NCBI GenBank assembly: GCA_020698575.1 | Contig: CM036250.1 | Location: 26,239,500-26,303,499 of the forward strand | Direction: 5' to 3' | Origin: Bostrychus sinensis | Lineage: Eukaryota > Chordata > Actinopteri > Gobiiformes > Eleotridae | Length of the DNA: 64,000 nucleotides | In this document: piece by piece, positions 12,293 to 25,048 of the stretch | Layout of the letters: each line of letters starts with the position of its first letter | Position numbering within the stretch: the first letter of the stretch is position 1 | The notes under the pieces: generated by a model | The model's input: only the letters and a program-made list of their open reading frames with translations | Told to the model about the DNA's origin: nothing | Database searches by the model: none | Translations under genes and position numbers: made by a program

Positions 12293-13272
12293 CTGGTCTG
12301 TCCAAGGGCAGCTGTGGCTACAGAAGAAGCTTGAGAAACTTGGGAAGCTTAAGCGCAATATAAATCCAATCCATTATTATTCTTATTATATTGTACATGC
12401 ATAACAATGCAATAACAATGAGATTAACTTCAAAATTAAAATAATACTAGCCAATTCAGGACACAGGCCCATAGGTTTTTAACTTAGAGCTATGAGAAAA
12501 TGTTTTTATTGTTTTTTCCCATTATTCAAGCAATTCACTTTTAACTTTAACTTTTTTTTTTTTTTTTATACCCACTTAAAAAAAAAAAAACTCATATGAG
12601 ACTACAACAAAGGTAGCAATAAATAAAAAAAGTAGGGCAATTTAAAAAAAATTAAAAATAGATTTTCAGGCCTGTTTTGTGACAAAATATGTTTGCTTGC
12701 ATAACCTCCTGGACAGAATCAAACTAAGCCTTCTAACCATAAATGTTTCCAAAATGCCTTAACAACTTTACTGGACTCCATCACAAATACCCAACAAGAA
12801 TACAAGCTAATGTCATTTGTGGATAAACCACTACATGTCTACACCATATTTTGAGAGTAACCCTCAAAATCACTGGAGCTAAGTGAAGGGACAAAGGGAC
12901 ATTTTATAAATACCATGTAAAACTTGCGTATGTAACTTTAAGCATACTGCTCTTTAATGGCGATAACACCAAAGACATAAAATCAAGGGACAGATTTTTT
13001 TTTTTTTTTAATAAATTATTTATACAAAAAATAAATACTCATTTTGATTGGGGTTCTGCAAATTTGTCATCCCATGTAGTATTTGTCCATGGTAATGTTT
13101 TTAATTTTATTATAATGGCAAATGCTCTTTAGACTCCAAATTGTTGGGTTAGGAACAGAATTTGTGATATATTTTTTTTTAAATCAAATTGCAAAACTAC
13201 AGCCTGAAATTGTCATTATCATTTAAAAGGCATTGAGCTGCATATTTTTGGCATATGTTTGGCTTAACTGGG

Positions 13273-13273
<1 letters not shown>

Positions 13274-13324
<51 letters not shown>

Positions 13325-13340
13325 TTTTTTTTTTTTTTTT
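13274..13340 (+). repeat. (ATT)n microsatellite followed by a T-run
   Basis: About 16 tandem ATT units run into an 18-base poly-T. The antisense reading as a poly-asparagine peptide is an artefact of the repeat. Confidence 0.97.
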
Positions 13341-13524
13341 AACTGAAGCTTTTTTATGGTTGCAAAGTGTAGGAACACATTAGCCACCGTATTTCGAAAA
13401 TATTTTAACAGAGCCAAATAAATAATGGCCAAATCTGACTCAACAGGTCAGTTTCAATTAACATCAGTCTGTAATTGATAGTATTTTTTAAACATTATTC
13501 TTACATTTGAAATGTCAACATCAA

Positions 13525-13640
13525 GGTCAATGTTTATTCATATAGCACATTTAAAAACAGCCACTTCTGCCCAAAGTGCTGTAAAGGTTCAATAAAACAG
13601 TGTAAAAATAAAAGCATAATAGAAAGACAATAAAACGATA
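13525..13640. repeat. Probable dispersed fish repeat
   Basis: Words such as TTCATATAGCACATTTAAAA and CCAAAGTGCTGTAAAGG match the pattern of a common fish interspersed repeat ('tatagcacatttaaaaacaa...ccaaagtgctttaca'). No clear ends. Confidence 0.5.
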
Positions 13641-14235
13641 CTATGTACTATGTACTACAATATTAAATGTGCTTTCAGGTGTTTAGTAATATAATTATTA
13701 CAAAATGTAGCCTTTGTTTGTCCAGTAACTTCATGAAAAAATAAGTAGCCTAGATCCTCACACAATTAAAACTTTTATTTTACACACACATATAATTTGT
13801 TGGAAACCAGCTGCCTCATGCCTCCTGCCTCTATTTTATCAGTTTCCAACAAAACTATGATGAGATTTAAGATATAGCCTAACTGTTGTCATGTCACAGG
13901 TCCAGCATATAGTGGGGGCAGGGAAAGAGTTCTTGAGCTACAGCCGTTGGGAAGAAAGAATCTGCAACTCACACTCTTTGACTTGGCTTGGCTCCATATC
14001 TGCTCTACGGGGGAAGGGGCATAAATAGTCTGTGTGCTGGGTGGGATGGGTCCTTGACAATGGAGAATGCTCTGCTTCTACATTGACTGCTATAATTTAT
14101 TTATTTATTTGTTTTTATTCATTCTTTTATTTAAAAACATCATAATATGAAGAAAATCTCAGCCGATTAAAAAAATAAAATAAATTCTCAGACGATTTCC
14201 GGGTCGACTTCTGTTACTTCCGTTACCTCGGTTAC

Positions 14236-14243
14236 GCGCATGC
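14236..14243 (+). promoter_or_regulatory. NRF1-like GCGCATGC motif ahead of the dnajc5 first exon
   Basis: GCGCATGC is the core of the palindromic NRF1 site (GCGCATGCGC), which is frequent in housekeeping and neuronal CpG promoters. It lies about 240 bases before the probable first-exon donor. A single short match; functional use is inferred. Confidence 0.35.
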
Positions 14244-14249
14244 TCGGAT

Positions 14250-14480
14250 CAGCGGGGTAACTAACAGAAGGAGGCGCTGTGGATCAGGCTCGTTTCTCAT
14301 GATCGTGAATTGACAGACAGTAGCCTGCTCCCGGCGCAGCCGTTTAGCCTTCATTCAGTGCTTTCCACGCAGTCCTTTTGAATGGTGTAGCGGCAGGGCA
14401 CGGCGCTCGTCTGGGATGCGATCATCATAAAACCCGAGCGGTTGAAAAAAAGCGAAACCACGCTGCCCGGACTGAAAAAG
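14250..14480 (+). other. dnajc5: Probable non-coding first exon (5' UTR) of dnajc5
   Basis: A GC-rich block unlike its AT-rich surroundings ends in a strong splice donor, AAAAAG followed by GTAAGA at 14481. No long coding frame is present. The next plus-strand gene with a coding first exon is dnajc5, whose ATG exon begins with an acceptor at 31449, so this is most simply its 5' UTR exon. That implies a 17-kb first intron, in line with DNAJC5 genes having a non-coding first exon. The transcription start is not visible; the left limit is approximate. Confidence 0.55.
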
Positions 14481-16668
14481 GTAAGAATTGCCCTTAGCAT
14501 TCCTGCCCTTGGATTAGTTAGCGAAACCTCAGGCTGCTGCTGCTAGGCTAACAACATGGATGCTCTGTGTGTGCGCTTTGATGCGGTGACTGGAGATTAT
14601 CCGCTTTAACCACGGTTTGATTCCCAAGCAGACCGGTGCATTCTGGTTTTCTGTCACGAACCGTCCCATGATTGCTCGGAAAAGGGGACCAGATGCTGAA
14701 TTGACCCCCCGGTGCAGGATATTGATTGGTGTGGTTTCATTCAAGGGGGGCGATTTGGTTACTCTTGAATAAAACTGAACCACTAGCTAGGACATAAATC
14801 CGGATTTACAGTCCTCAAGCCAACTGACGGCAGAGTGTTGACGTGTGTTTTTTTTTTAAGGAAAGGCTTTTGGGGACAGGTGCAATTTCACTTTCAGTTG
14901 AGTCAATGTGACTGGCTCTATTAAAGACATCATACCCGTGCATTTCCATTGTATTGTTTGTTTTTTAGAGCATAGTCCTATTACTGGCTTGAATCTGAAA
15001 TAGATGGCGTGGTGCTGCGGGCTTTTTTTGTCTCATGTGAAGTCTAAAAGCAGTGGCAGGTGGGATTACAGGCTGGCTCAGTGTGGGGGTGTAAGGGAAA
15101 CATGTTTGTAGGACACGAAGCCTCCATACTTAAAAATGTAGAACCTCTGCTTATGCTTATACCTACCCTTTTGCATTATGTAGTGTCGGAGAAAAATATG
15201 ATTAATTTATTTTATGGGATTAAATACAGTTTTTTACAGTACAAATTACAGTGCTGGCTACAGTAAGAATAGCAGTATCACCTTAACTACTGGGGACTGT
15301 AGGAACTATCATATAAGCTCAAAATAAAAATATTACTACAGGAAGGCTGTCCTTTACGATCAGTTGCAACATTATACTGTCTGCCTGTGTAATTATAAAG
15401 GCAGTGAATTGTGTCAGAGTCCATTTTAAGGCAATACAATTCAGTCTTTAGATGCTGTGTTTACGTATTTATTTTAGTGCAGACAGTTAACCAGCAGAAT
15501 AAAGAGGTAGATGTAAAATTGTTATGAGCTGGCAGATCTGATACTGCCTAAAACTGAGGCTGTTGAGAATGGGGTGAAATTAGGACACTATTGTGAAATG
15601 GAAAGTGAAAACATGCTGCTTTCACCTCACTTGTTTGTGGCCTCTGACCAACAAATATGATAAAAGTTGTTACCAGTACCTTAATGATGATGTTGAAGCT
15701 TTTAGTTAGCTAAATATGAAGTGTGGTGTAGCTAGCACAAAACAGACATTTTGATACATTATCAAACTTTAAAAAAAAAAACCACAACATTCTATATTTT
15801 AGTTTTCTTTGTAGAAGTCTAAAAAAATATCTTAAAAATGTTACCATTCACAAACGTTGCTGTTGAGTTATACCAGTGACATCAGAATTCGGGCAGTTCG
15901 TGTTGCTTCTGCACTCCCTATTTACCTGACCTGTCAAATGACTTAGTGGGGTGTTCATGTTCTTTTTCATGTCAGAACCATGTACAATAAACCCAACACC
16001 ACTTGAAAGCAGTATTATAGCAGTTTATAGACACAAGATTCCTCATGCAGACCTCAAGAAAAATGTCAGTACATTTTTTGATTCAGTAGCTTCTGTTGAT
16101 GCTTTCTATTTTAATTTACTAGGTAATCTGTATTTAATAGGCTTGTCTATTTTCATTCAGATATATTGTAATGATGTCTCTCATGGTCTTAATATAGCCT
16201 TTTTTTGTATCTTGAAATTCTTGCTTTTGTGGGCAGTATATTTCAACTCATGTGGTACTTTTTTTTCTACCATAAATCTGTGTAAGGTGAACAGATTATG
16301 ACTGCATATTAATTTATTAGCAAGCAATTAATTTAAGTGACATTCCATTGTTTCTTATGTAAAGTTAAAACGCATGTGATAGACTTGCTTATACAGTTGC
16401 TAGAAAAAGTATGTGAAACCTTTGGAATTACTTGGATTTCTGCATGATTCAGTCATAAAATGTCATGTGATCTTCATCTAAGTCACAACAATAGACAAAC
16501 ACAGTTTGCTTAAACTAATGCTGCACAAAAATGATGTTTTCATGTTTTTAAATGAACATTTATGTAAACATTCACGGTGCAGGATGGGAAAAAAGTATGT
16601 GAACCCCTAGGCTAATGACTTCTTTGAGAGCCAAACTGGAGTCTAATCAATGTGAGAAGATGGGAGGT

Positions 16669-16973
16669 AGAAGGTTGATTTACTGGTAGATCTTCGTTCC
16701 TACCCTTACCTATGGTCATGAGCTCAGGGTCATAACTGAAAGGACAAGATCCCGGATACAAGTGGCTGAAATGAGTTTCCTCCACAGGGTGGCCTGGTGC
16801 TCCGATAGCGATAGGGTGAGGAGCCCGGAGTAGAGCCGCTGCTCCTCTGCATCAAGAGGAGCCAGCTTAGGTGGCTCGGGCATCTGTTCTGGATGCCTCC
16901 TGAATGCCTCCCCAGGGAGTGTTCCAGGCATGTCCCACCGGGAAGAGGCCCCGGGGAAGTCCTAGGACACGCT
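16669..16973 (+). mobile_element. LINE reverse-transcriptase 3' fragment nested in the Tc1 element
   Basis: The block contains GGTCATGAGCTCAGGGTCAT, ACAAGATCCCGGATACAAGT, TTAGGTGGCTCGGGCATCTG and CATGTCCCACCGGGAAGAGG. These are typical of the C-terminal coding end of fish LINE reverse transcriptases (translated LTYGHELRVITERTRSRIQ, then frame-broken). It interrupts Tc1 sequence that is normally continuous between GGAGGT and GCCCTGCCC. Boundaries are good to about 5 bases. Confidence 0.75.
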
Positions 16974-17046
16974 GGCCCTGCCCAATAAAAAACACTCACC
17001 AGTTTTGAATTTGCTATTCTGAAGAAGCATTACTTGTTGTGAACCA

Positions 17047-18054
17047 ATGCCTGACACATAAAAGCTCTCAGAAGACCTATGATTAAGAATTGTTGACTTG
17101 CATAAAGCTGCAAAGGGTTACAAAAGTATCTCTAAAAGCCTTGATGTTCATGAGTCCACGGTACAGCAGATTGTCTATAAATGGAGAAAGTTCAGCACTG
17201 CTGCTACTCTCCCTAGGAGTGGCCGTCCTGTAAAGATGACTGCAAGAGCACAGCCTAGAATGCTCAGTGAGGTTAAGAAGAATCCTAGAGTGTCAGCTAA
17301 AGACTTACAGAAATCTCTGGCACAAGCTAACATCTTTGTTCACAAATCTACAATAGGTAAAACATTGAACAAGAATGGAGTTCATGGGAGGACACCACGG
17401 AGGAAGCAATTGCTATCCAAAAAAAACATTGCTGCACGTTTGAAGTTTACAAAAGAGCACCTGGATGTTTCACAGCACTATTGGCAAAATATTTTGAGGA
17501 CAGATGAAACCAAAGTTGACTTATTTGGAAGGAACACACAACGCTATGTGTGGAGACAAAAAGGCACAGCACACCAACATCAAAACCTCATCCCCACTGT
17601 GAAGTATGGTGGAGGGGGCATCATGGTTTGGGGCTGCTTTTCTGCCTCAGGGCCTGGACAGATCGACAGCAAAATTAATTCTCAAGTTTATCAAAACATT
17701 TTGCAGGAAAACTTAAAACCATCTATCCACCAACTGAAGCTCAACAGAGGATGGGTGATGCAACAGGACACTGACCCAAAACATAGAAGCAAATCAACAG
17801 AATGGCTTCAACAGAAGAAAATACACCTTCTGGAGTGGCCCAGTCAGAGTCCTGACCTCAATCCTATTGAGATGCTGTGGCATGACCTAAAAAGCGCGAT
17901 TCACACCAGACATCCCAAGAATGCTGAACTTAAACAGTTTTGTAAAGAGCAATGGTCCAAAATTCCTCCTGAGTGTTGTGCAGGTCTGATTTGCAACTAC
18001 AGAAAACGTTTGGTTGAGGTTAATGCTGCCAAAGGAGGGTCAACCAATTATTAA
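17047..18054 (+). pseudogene. Tc1-family transposase, inactivated by two N-terminal stop codons
   Basis: The frame from ATG 17047 to TAA 18054 would encode about 335 aa, the normal Tc1 length, but has in-frame TAA at 17059-17061 and TGA at 17080-17082. Everything downstream is open. The N-terminal paired-like DNA-binding region is recognisable (KGYKSISKSLDVHESTVQQI). A GRPVKM AT-hook-like motif follows. The catalytic DDE triad is present: RTDETKVDLFG, QQDTDPKHRSKS and SPDLNPIEMLW. The 318-residue open part lacks a normal ATG start. Stops plus the nested LINE make self-mobilisation unlikely. Confidence 0.92.
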
Positions 18055-19586
18055 ATCCAAAGGTTCCAATACTTTTTCCATTCTGCACTGAGTATGTTTA
18101 CATAAATGTTAACTAAAAAACATGAAAACATTTGTTATTATTTTTTTTTTGCAGCAGCATTAGTTTAAGCAGACTGTGTTTGTCGATTGTTGTAATTTAG
18201 ATGAAGATCAGGTCACATTTTATGGCCAAATTATGCAAAATTTCAAGTAATTCCAAAGGGTTCACATACTTTTTCTTGCAACTGTAGCTGATTGGTGGAT
18301 GAATATTTTATTTTGAATGGTCTATTCTTGCCAGTACACTTCTATCTAGACCAGCTAGAAGAGTACCACTCAAAACACATTTTTTGTATGCAAACTTTAC
18401 TACATTATCCTACATTAAATTCCTGAGTATCACTTTTAACTTTGTACAACATCAAATCAGTTAGCCCACTGTAAATGGCATGCACTCACACTATAAAAAC
18501 ATGTATATAGAAGAAACGGCACACGATCATTCATTCAGTGTATAGTGTTTGCAGCAGAAGAGGTGGATAGTGAATGAGATCTGGTTCATCATCAGTGAGT
18601 CATACAAAAGCCAGTCACATCACAACAAATCAGGTTAGAGCACAGTGCCACCACAGCAGTAGGTCAGAGAGCGAGGGCGGGAGGTGGTCCGGGTGAATGA
18701 AAGAGCCTCTGAACAAAAGTGCATCTGTAGCATTAGGCATATCTGATTGTTTGAGCAATAATTGGCTGCAGTGAAGAGACATCATTCATTGTTGACGTCT
18801 GAGCCTCGATGACACTCCAAGTCTAAAATTATCCTGCAGCTGGGATTCCTTATGGGAATCACTGATGTTTGCTTTTGATATTCGCACACAGCCACATGTG
18901 TTGGCTTATATTTAGTTTGTGGCAGTATTGCAGGAATTGAGATTAATCAAAAAACTGGCATCTCATTTTGCAATCATTCTCTTTTAAAAATCTTTTTGTC
19001 CTACCCATACCATTGTTTTTGTCAACTCTCATTAATACTTTCGGAAGTTGTTTTTCAAAACCATGAACTTATGATATGAGTCATCATTAAAAAGCCCTTG
19101 CTGACATTATAATACAGTATGAACCAGCAACCTTTTACAACAATGGAGGTTGTAAACATTTAATTGAATAGCTTCAAATATGGATGTAATGATATCCAAA
19201 TCTCACTGTACAGTATCATGATATTATTCTAACAGTACAATATTTATTGCGATAATGTGTGGAGCCTCACGGTATTGTAGAGGTGCTCACAATGACAAAA
19301 GGTATTCTCTAAAAATGCCCTGAAGACTAAATAAGTGTATAATAACAATGGTTTTGTCATGCTGGCTGCACAGAAATGAAGCAAAGGATCATGGTCGATT
19401 TTTATTTTTTATTTTTTTATTTTTATAACCATTCTACTGCAACAGTGCAATGCATATTAGCCCTGGTCTAGTCTAAGATGATATTGTAAGACTTTTGATT
19501 TTGCAATATACCTAGCTTCAAATGTATTTATTTAGATGGTTTCTGGACAGGAAATAGGGAAACTTCTTTAAAGGGCAAATACAGCT

Positions 19587-19775
19587 ACACGGGGTCACAA
19601 GCCAGTGTCTTTGTGTAGATCACAAGTTCAAAAAAAATGGAGAAAGTTGCATTAGGAAGGGCATCTGGTGCAAAAAAAAAACAAAAACAAAAAACATGCC
19701 AAATCAATGTGAATCCCTGCTTGCTAGGAGGCAGTTGTTTGCTGTGGCAACTCCGGAAAGGAAAAGCCAAAAGGT
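19587..19775 (+). repeat. Dispersed LINE/SINE-tail family, copy in dnajc5 intron 1
   Basis: Begins GGGGTCACAAGCCAGTGT, continues GTTGCATTAGGAAGGGCATC and ends CTGTGGCAACTCCGGAAAGG-like sequence followed by AAAAGCCAAAAGG. The same ordered blocks occur at 32567-32745 and 60990-61165. An A-rich expansion interrupts this copy near 19670-19695. Confidence 0.75.
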
Positions 19776-22027
19776 AAGAAAAGCTTTTTTCAAAGACAAA
19801 ATGTGCATCCCTAATTTGACAGATACTTGATTCTGTGTGACTGGGCATCTTTCAATGTTGTGATTATGCACAATTGACATATATTTGTCTCCTCTGCTTT
19901 AATCATTTTGTGGGTATACAACATGAAACATGGTATTTTTGTTGAAGAAACACTACAACAGTGTAAAATAAGCCTTGGCATTAGTTTCATTTGCTGACTA
20001 TCAAGTATTGCCACATGCCACATTTGCGTGTCTTAGATCTATCTTTCAACAGGTTTTTTTGTGGTCAGCCCTTGTGCCAAAAACAAGATGATTTGGCAAA
20101 AATGTGGATCTCAAGCTGCTGATTTGAAAATAATTTACAAACCGCCTTGTGATGTTTTATAACTCCTAAGGTATCTTCAGGTTTGAGCTTGTACAGTTGT
20201 TAAACCAGACAAAAGGGAAAGAGGAACAGTTTATTTTTGAGTCAGACATGTCGGTTACTGGTCTAAGGGTCATGAGTCCTGTCATGAGTGAGTCCACTTC
20301 TCGATGCTGTAACAGTCGTGTGATCCTGGGTCACAAGGCGCTGCCAAATTTTCACCTTCACTTTCTATTGCCCTGAAGTCTCACACATCTCTGTCCACGT
20401 AACTCTTTTACAATCTTGTCTTCAACCTTAACCCCATCATAACCTAATAAAAGTCTCATATAATATATAAAAACACTGAAATTATATTTTGATACACCTT
20501 TATACTCAATTTTGTATCTTTCCACATTTTCCTTCGCTCACAACTTTCTAAGAACATGCCCACGACTCACTTGCATCCTGGCCCAGTGGTTGAGAATACA
20601 GAGTTGAGTCTTTTCACATTTAGAAGACATTTATTAGTGGTTCCTATAAGATTATATAGACACACAGTTGTCACATTTAGAAACATTAAAGCGGGTGATT
20701 ACATGACTGTTTAAACACGCCCTGTACAAAAGTATTAGAGGACACAGGGAAAGATCTGTTGTATTAGATCATTAAAATGATCATTAATGTATTTGAATCA
20801 CAGATTTTTCCCGGTTTTCAGTGTTAGCTTACCTGGTTAGCACTTGACCTGGTCTCTTTTTCCCTTTGTCCCAGTCCTAAAAGTCTTGATTTCAATTTGG
20901 TCTCAAAGCCTGAAAGTCTCAGCATTGAGTCGGTCTCGGTTCACTCTGGTCTTGGTCTTGATTAGTACGGTCGTAATTTCACCACTAGTATGTAAAGACA
21001 TTAAAGGATATTCTGCCATTAGAAGCACTAAAGTCATTGCACTGTTGAAGAATAATGTCTGTTGTAAAGCTACAATTTCTTGCCAGCAGCTGAATTGCAG
21101 CTTTCCCCATTATAAAACTATATTTTTAGCATTTTGTGACTAGTAAGTAGTATAAATGTCTGCACCATCCTCAAATGGATTTTACAGCTCACAAACAAAA
21201 TCCTGGTCTAGTTCAGTGTGGCTCTTATATTGATGTTTTAGATGACTACGGAGCTGTTCTCTCTTCTCCCCAGTCCTGTTTTATTAGCTGTGGTCATTAC
21301 GGTAATGTCTTGAACTGCTCTGTTAGCGTTGTGTGTCCATTGAGAAAGCTGACTGACGACTGATTGGACATTAGCTAATGAATTGGCTCGGCCTGGTTGT
21401 GTCTCTGTGCCAAGAAGCTATAGCAGGAGGTTTGTTAGAGGAGAGCTTCTGTTCATTAAATTGATGCTGACCACAGACTGCCATTTCTATAAGACTGGTA
21501 AATGTCGAGTAAAATGGCAGCCTCCAGAGCTCAAACCAGTCAAACTGCATTATATCTGGCCTTCTGCTGAGGTTTTGGTTCATTAGCTCATTTCTTTATG
21601 ATTTGCTGAGCCAAAAGATTTAAAGTTATCAATGGAATTTGTGTGCTTTTAAAGGATTAAATGCGACGTGTCATTTATTGCAGGCAGTTTACATTACACG
21701 GACTTTATGTTAGGACATTATTATTATATTATAGCTTCTGAAATAGAGAATTTTGCACACAAATAAGATTAGTCATCTTGTGTAACTAATAAAAAAGATT
21801 TCTGTTTTGGACAGGTGAAAGATCCAGAGTCATTTACCACTTATAAAAATGTCATATATAAACCATTTTTCAATCTGTACAAAGTTTACCAGACACAGAA
21901 AATAAAAATCTTAGTACATTTAAAATATTGGTGTCATAAGTTAAAACTAACAACTGAAACTGTCAACTGTCTCTTGAGCAGTTTATCATCAACAACACTA
22001 GTACTTCACAGTCACACAGATTTATAG

Positions 22028-22672
22028 TAGGGATGTACCGATACTGATACCATGTCCAAGTACTTGTATTCATAAAAGTGGGCCGCTACCATTTTACAGC
22101 GCCGTCACGTGACATTCACCTCTAAGCTGAGCAGTGAGAGACGTGTGGAAGTATTTTAAAGTCACCTGTATGGAGATAAAAGCTGACTCTACATTATGTT
22201 CAACCACACATCCCAAATCATACAAGAGTCTGAAAATTTAAGCAGTTGTCCTTCTGCTGTCCTAATTGTCCCAAAAATGATTGCAGCACGGAGTCTGAAA
22301 CAGTTGTTGTCATCTGATAAAACATAAGGAGCACCGTTGCTAATTGTGTTAGCTGCTGTATGTTTTGGCGAACCTCCGCTGATTATGCTCAGATGCTCAA
22401 TCTGTCTTTTATAAGCAACTGAATAGAGGAGAATTTAATCTTTCAAATGAGGTATAACATGTTCATGTTGAGCAAAGTTTAGCTGTGGTTAGCTCTGTTC
22501 AAACCACTCTGTTGTAAAAATAACTTGGCAATGCAGAGCGGAAATATTCCGCATGAGGTATAGTGTAACTGTATAAACTATAAAGTAACCCCTATATAAG
22601 TATTCACATTGGTACTTGTTATTGGCAAGTACTCGTATCGGTTTGGAAAAAAGTGGTATCGGTACAACCCTC
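22028..22672. mobile_element. hAT-type non-autonomous element (645 bp) with 8-bp target duplication
   Basis: Identical ATTTATAG octamers flank the element at 22020-22027 and 22673-22680. The ends are inverted repeats: TAGGGATGTACCGATAC on the left and, reverse-complemented, GAGGGTTGTACCGATAC on the right. Eight-base duplications and TAGGG-like tips fit the hAT superfamily. No transposase frame inside. Confidence 0.88.
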
Positions 22673-25048
22673 ATTTATAGATTTTTTTTTTTTTTTTTTT
22701 TTAACAACACAAAATGTAGTGGCAGCATATCAATGTAACGTGCCTTCATACACCCATGCATACAAACAAATCGGTGGATGCAAGCGCAAAATAAGTGCAA
22801 GATTGTTTAATATGTGTTTGGTATAGGAGCAAATATCCTGGAGTGTAAAGATAGTACTTGGGCTTAATGCATCTTTGTTAAACTGACCATAGATACCATT
22901 GTCTCATTCTCTTTTGGCCCAAGCAAGAAACACTCTCCACATTGATGCAGCTACTGTATATGGGCCACTTTGCACTCATGCATGCATGTGTGAGGCAGCT
23001 GTGTTTACTGTGTGTTGGTAGTGCTGTAGTGTGTTGATCATTGGACAGGAATAGGCAGATCACTGTGTAACGTGAGCTCAACCAACAGCAACTATACAAT
23101 GTCCCAAGCTTTAGGCAAACACGGAGTTAGTTGGTTTATAGGAGAAGAGATTAGGATGGTGGAAAAAATATTACAAGAGCAGCAGCAGCAGCAGTGGTGA
23201 GACTCTATAATGAAGTGATGATGATGCTGCAAGTAGGGAGAAGAGAAAGGGTGAGAATGTGCGACAGAAAGAAAGTGTTGGGTAATAATGTGATATTCAT
23301 GTAGAGACTAAAAAGGAACATGGAAAAATACTTATCTGATATAGAGAAGATAAGTAAACTATTTTAATTGAAATTTATATCAAAAAGCAACTTAATTGTG
23401 ATGATAAAACTCTGTTAATATGATGTTGTTGAAGTTGGACCAAACAGTGCACTTATCAGTCAGACCCTGCATGATCCTTTTTAAGAATGAAATGCAAAAA
23501 CCTATGCAAGAGAAATTATGCGAACCACTAGTTGCATTGCTTGCGACCCAGCAGGTGAAAGAAATCTGAAATGAAAATGAAATGTATATTTTTTTACACA
23601 GCTTTTTCAAAATGATGCAGCAAAATCTTCTGGGACCAACTTTTGACCAGGCAGAGGAGTTTTAAGAGCAAGCAATTACCTGTTATGTACTGTATGTGTG
23701 TTAAGATGCATAGTAATAAGAAGTATGCTTATAAAGACAAATATTACTCTTGAGCCTTGCATTGTTGGAATGTAAGTTTAACTTAAGTCTGTAACTATCT
23801 AATAAGGAAAGCAAAAACATAATGGCTTCCTATGTAATTTGCACAAATCCTATATTTTCTCTTTCCTCTCTTCCTTTCAGTGTAAAACATAGAAATGCCC
23901 ATAACCACTGTCTAAATCTCTCTCTCTTGTGTGCTCCTGTGAGGCTGTTGGATGACATCAGTATTTTGGTTCTGAGCAGACAGATGTTCATTACAGAAAG
24001 CAGGACACAGCTGGAGAAGTGTGAGCTGAAGGGTTTATATTTGGCAGCTCGTCTTTCAGCTCCAGATCAGTGCCGAAAATCTGCTCCAATCGACAATGGA
24101 CGCCTTTAGAAAGAGAATGAAAGCAGTGGTGTTAGGATTTGTTAAGTAAACAGATGCACAGGTCCTTCCTAATTTTGATTAAAAGAATTGTCTTTGTTTT
24201 CTTTTTTCTGTTAAGATTTCAAGTCAGTGTAAGTCGTTATATGATCACTGTACATTTCTAATTATGCCATAGTGAAAAGATGTAGAACAACTAAGTATTA
24301 AAGTCACCTATTGTGCTAAATAGACTTTTGAGCTTTTAACCATGTTATAATGTAGTTAGCACTTCAAAAACATACCTGAAGTAGTTTTTTGTTTTATTCC
24401 TGCTTGTTTGAGTAATCCTGTGTGCTGACCCCGTCCTCTTTGTACGACCTGGAAAAACTCATTCTCATTCTAATCATTTCAGTGCTTAAATTCCTGCCAT
24501 AACAAAGCAGTTAGCTCATTTATTTATCTGTGTCATGTTGCCAACAGCCTTGCGAAATGGCCATTTTATGCTCTGTCCATTCCCCAGAGTTGCCAGCTGC
24601 AAATTAAAAGTAACAGGTCCTCAAAAGAAGATGTTTTCCATACATTATTTTGTTATTAAGTTATTAAATGTGAAATACTAATGCAAAGATGAAGATATTT
24701 TAAAAAGCCTGAAAAAAGCATAAATAGGGACCTTTCAGAAACAAAGGTTGCTGATGCTCTTGTTAACCTGCTTTTTGGCATTAGCTGTGAGGAAACGGTG
24801 ACAAATTCTAACCAAGACAGTCTGCATAAGTCGTGTTTTTGTCTTTTCTTTGTTATGCCTTGAAATGTCAATTGCAGTATTTGACAACTTTCTTAATTTA
24901 GTTGCCATTCATTTATTTATCTTCTTCAGCTTATTCCTGTCTGTGGGTGACTGAGCCTATCCCAGCTACTGTGAGCCTTAAATGCTGTACAACCTAGACA
25001 GTCACGCAGCTAACACAGACATCCTGACTGACTGAATTTGCAAATGAG

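Larger units (their letters stand above)
11589..14250. promoter_or_regulatory. Divergent intergenic region between rprd1b and dnajc5
   Basis: rprd1b reads leftward and dnajc5 probably starts rightward near 14.25 kb. GC is locally higher just upstream of rprd1b (about 11590-12010, with a CRE-like TGACGCAA near 11990) and just upstream of the dnajc5 first exon (about 14200-14480). The AT-rich middle holds two hairpins built on the same GGATGTAT word (12035-12075, 12264-12292), homopolymer tracts, a (ATT)n microsatellite and a probable dispersed repeat at 13525-13640. No gene was seen here. Promoter positions are inferred from gene starts and base composition only. Confidence 0.45.
16394..18284 (+). 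mobile_element. Full-length Tc1-like DNA transposon with long inverted repeats, carrying a nested insertion
   Basis: Both ends begin CAGTTGC...AAAAAGTATGTGAA and abut TA (16392-16393 and 18285-18286), the Tc1 target duplication. The terminal inverted repeats are about 200 bases and include outer and inner copies of the ...AAAAAGTATGTGAAC... motif, the indirect/direct-repeat arrangement of fish Tc1 elements. The interior holds a transposase frame (17047-18054) with two early stops. A LINE fragment interrupts the segment between the left repeat and the transposase. The element lies in dnajc5 intron 1 in sense orientation. Confidence 0.93.

Noticed and set aside
13223..13432. Minus-strand frame with poly-asparagine
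   Set aside because: Translation of the (ATT)n microsatellite.
15951..16301. 116-codon plus-strand frame
   Set aside because: AT-rich, hydrophobic by composition, no family similarity or splice support; inside dnajc5 intron 1.
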